A DNA stretch of 6,649 nt, from positions 1 through 6,649 of the forward strand of contig CAMBMC010000134.1 of NCBI GenBank assembly GCA_945868555.1. Reading direction: 5' to 3'. Of this stretch, positions 5,105 to 6,649 are shown in pieces. A program made the position numbers and the translations under genes. Each line of letters begins with the position of its first letter. Within the stretch, counting starts at the first letter, position 1. Under the pieces are notes generated by a model. The model had not been told where the DNA came from, searched no databases, and saw nothing but the letters and a program-made list of their open reading frames with translations. Source of the stretch: Chitinophaga pinensis (GTDB taxonomy: Bacteria; Bacteroidota; Bacteroidia; Flavobacteriales_D; Crocinitomicaceae).

Positions 5105-6196
5105 TTACTTGGTTTTATTGACAACATCCAGTTGGTGTCGAATACTTTCTTGATGAATGGCGTCCATAATTTGACGAATAAATGCCGGAGACAGGTCCAA
5201 TGTTTCAGCGCATTCCAACTTTTGACGAATGATTTTCCACCAGTGCTCTTGCTGAAGAATCATGATGTGGTTTTCTTTTTTAAATTCACCTACCTCACGA
5301 CTTAACACCATTCGTTCAGCAATGATTTCCAACAAGGCTTCGTCCAGTGAAGAAATTCTAAACCGGATTTCTTCGAGTTGCAAAGCAATTTCTGGTGAAA
5401 TGACCTTTGAACGCAAGACCAATTCAGAGAGAATAAATTGAAGGTCTTTTGGAGTGATTTGCTGTGCTGCATCGGAGCAAGCGTTGTCTGGATCAAAATG
5501 AGATTCAATCATCAATCCATCAAAATTCAGGTCCATTGCCTGCTGGGAAACTTCAGCGATGAGTGAGCGTTTTCCAGTAATGTGGCTTGGATCACAAATC
5601 ATGGCGAGGTCAGGCCTCCTTTCGCGCAGGGCAATGGGTATTTCCCAATTCGGCACATTGCGGTAAACGGGATGTTTGTAAAAAGAAAAACCGCGGTGAA
5701 TGGCACTAACATCATTTATCCCAGCATTCTCGATGCGTTCAATGGCACCCAGCCACAACTCCAAATCGGGATTTACGGGATTCTTCACCATGACAGAAGC
5801 GGATGAGCCTTGAAGAGCATCAGCAATTTCTTGCACGGCAAAGGGGTTGACTGTTGTCCGCGCACCAATCCAAAGCACGTCTACACCAGCACGCATTGCC
5901 TCTTCCACATGATGACGATTTGCAACCTCTGTGGCTACAGGAATTCCAACGGCTTTTCCCGCATCTACAAGCCATTCCAATCCCTGTGTGCCAATTCCTT
6001 CAAAGGAGTCTGGCCGTGTGCGGGGTTTCCAAATTCCTCCGCGGATCAATTTTATGCCAAGTGATGGAAAAGTCTCCACTGTTTTTCGCAGTTGCTCGGG
6101 CGACTCTACTGAGCATGGTCCGGCAATGAGAAAGGGGCGATGTTGAAGGATGGATTCGCGTAAGTTCACGGTGGTGGTTTTAAATGATAACAACAA
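5105..6196 (-). CDS. Bifunctional DAHP synthase (type I beta) / chorismate mutase (AroQ type)
   Basis: The N-terminal domain (about 20-262) is a 3-deoxy-7-phosphoheptulonate synthase, which condenses PEP with erythrose-4-phosphate. It shows AGPCSVES (25-32), KPRTRPDSFEGIG (57-69), GARTT (111-115), KNP (138-140), HRGFS (167-171) and DPSH (202-205). Predicted metal ligands are C28, H205, E231 and D242; the H-E and E-D spacings (26 and 11) equal those I recall for Thermotoga DAHP synthase. The C-terminal domain (about 270-357) is an AroQ chorismate mutase with R278, R295, K306 and Q355 at the E. coli R11, R28, K39 and Q88 positions. The fusion is usual in Bacteroidota, where the mutase part can mediate feedback control. 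The start is uncertain: no ATG is available. TTG 6196 has AGGA 6 nt upstream; GTG 6169 would give 354 residues beginning MNLRESILQHRPF. It is followed at once by aroA. Confidence 0.95.
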   Translation of the reverse strand: MLLSFKTTTVNLRESILQHRPFLIAGPCSVESPEQLRKTVETFPSLGIKLIRGGIWKPRTRPDSFEGIGTQGLEWLVDAGKAVGIPVATEVANRHHVEEAMRAGVDVLWIGARTTVNPFAVQEIADALQGSSASVMVKNPVNPDLELWLGAIERIENAGINDVSAIHRGFSFYKHPVYRNVPNWEIPIALRERRPDLAMICDPSHITGKRSLIAEVSQQAMDLNFDGLMIESHFDPDNACSDAAQQITPKDLQFILSELVLRSKVISPEIALQLEEIRFRISSLDEALLEIIAERMVLSREVGEFKKENHIMILQQEHWWKIIRQKLECAETLDLSPAFIRQIMDAIHQESIRHQLDVVNKTK

Positions 6197-6223
6197 TGGA
6201 TATCCTATAGTTCGTTATTCATT

Positions 6224-6649
6224 TTATTTATTTTTCTTTGGCTGAGTAGTGACGAAATCTTTCAAATAGAAGGGTTCAAAATAGGCCACATCTTCAAATT
6301 CCCCAGCGTGATATTTGCGTGTCGCCTCAGTGACTTGTCCGGCTGCTGAGCAATGAATGGAATCGTCAAAGGATATGTTTCGTTTCGCCCACACTGCTTT
6401 CAACTTTTCATTCGAATCTCCAGCGACAAGAAAAGGCTCATATTCACGGTAGGTATTTTCATCCACAATATCTGCGGAAATGGCTTTTAATAGGTAGATT
6501 TCACCGTCGTAAATGCCGCTAAAGATTTCCATTCTTCGCGCATCAATGGCCATACATAAACGTGTGTTTGGGTGTTTAGTTTGTGCCATGTGAGCGAGTG
6601 AGAGCAACGAATCAACAGCAATGAGTGGCACACCTAGCGCATAACACAG
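6224..6649 (-). CDS. tsaB: tRNA threonylcarbamoyladenosine biosynthesis protein TsaB, C-terminal part (5' end outside window)
   Basis: The last 141 codons of a gene entering from the right edge on the minus strand. The frame is open to the edge (LCYALGVPLIAVDSLLSLA..), and the GTG at 6631 is an internal valine codon, not the start. TsaB-type features are the GVPLIAVDSLLSLA strand-helix (E. coli GAELPMIGVSTLMTMA), AIDARRMEIFSGIYDG (E. coli AIDARMGEVYWAEY) and the C-terminal FEPFYLKDFV (E. coli AEPVYLRNNV). TsaB is an ASKHA-fold scaffold that pairs with TsaD and TsaE to add the t6A modification at A37 of ANN-decoding tRNAs. Family members are about 220-230 residues, so some 85 residues with the N-terminal half of the fold are outside. 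The tail ends in Lys-rich QPKKNK. The DAHP synthase gene starts only 27 bp downstream with no terminator, so cotranscription is likely. Confidence 0.92.
   Translation of the reverse strand: MCYALGVPLIAVDSLLSLAHMAQTKHPNTRLCMAIDARRMEIFSGIYDGEIYLLKAISADIVDENTYREYEPFLVAGDSNEKLKAVWAKRNISFDDSIHCSAAGQVTEATRKYHAGEFEDVAYFEPFYLKDFVTTQPKKNK

Noticed and set aside
5810..6146. Several plus-strand open frames opposite the DAHP synthase domain
   Set aside because: They overlap each other in different frames and lie antisense to a strongly conserved enzyme, so they are frame shadows.
6205..6222. Five-codon reading frame (MNNEL) between tsaB and the DAHP synthase gene, as an attenuation leader peptide
   Set aside because: It has no aromatic codons and no terminator/antiterminator pair follows, so it is most likely chance.

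Overview
The window looks like a chromosomal, mostly housekeeping segment of a member of the Bacteroidota, probably a Flavobacteriales-like lineage. The pointers are a secreted protein with SprB-type repeats and a Por/type IX secretion (T9SS) C-terminal sorting domain, a DAHP synthase-chorismate mutase fusion of the Bacteroidota kind, a Bacteroidota-type promoter (TTTG-N18-TACTTTTG), start sites with little Shine-Dalgarno signal, and AT-rich intergenic repeats. The organism assignment is inference from these traits. No phage, transposon, CRISPR or RNA gene was seen.

The left block (1-1830) is transcribed rightward. It holds the 3' end of dtd (D-aminoacyl-tRNA deacylase), about 300 bp of non-coding DNA made almost wholly of short repeats (heptamer tracts, two copies of a 41-bp imperfect hairpin, a 24-bp tandem duplication and a 13-bp direct repeat), a MazG-like nucleotide pyrophosphohydrolase, a one-domain DEAD-box-like ATPase overlapping it by one base, and a small conserved-looking protein of unknown function. 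A strong 12-bp-stem hairpin at 1850-1878 ends this block and also serves the converging leftward block.

The right block (1904-6649) is transcribed leftward. Reading in the direction of transcription it holds the 3' part of tsaB (tRNA t6A synthesis), a DAHP synthase/chorismate mutase fusion, and aroA (EPSP synthase) only 2 nt behind it. These three may be one operon feeding chorismate synthesis. Then comes a recognisable promoter overlapped by an inverted repeat, driving a two-gene unit of a second MazG-fold pyrophosphohydrolase and a Nudix hydrolase. Last is the T9SS-exported SprB-repeat protein.

The themes are nucleotide and tRNA quality control (Dtd, two MazG-fold enzymes, a Nudix enzyme, TsaB) and the first and late steps of the shikimate pathway. 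I did not find a clearly new multi-gene system. The items most worth a second look are the degenerate one-domain DEAD-like protein with its small neighbour, the composite repeat region that forms the whole upstream region of the MazG-like gene, the inverted repeat over the 3.8-kb promoter, and atypical active-site positions in AroA and in the chorismate mutase domain.
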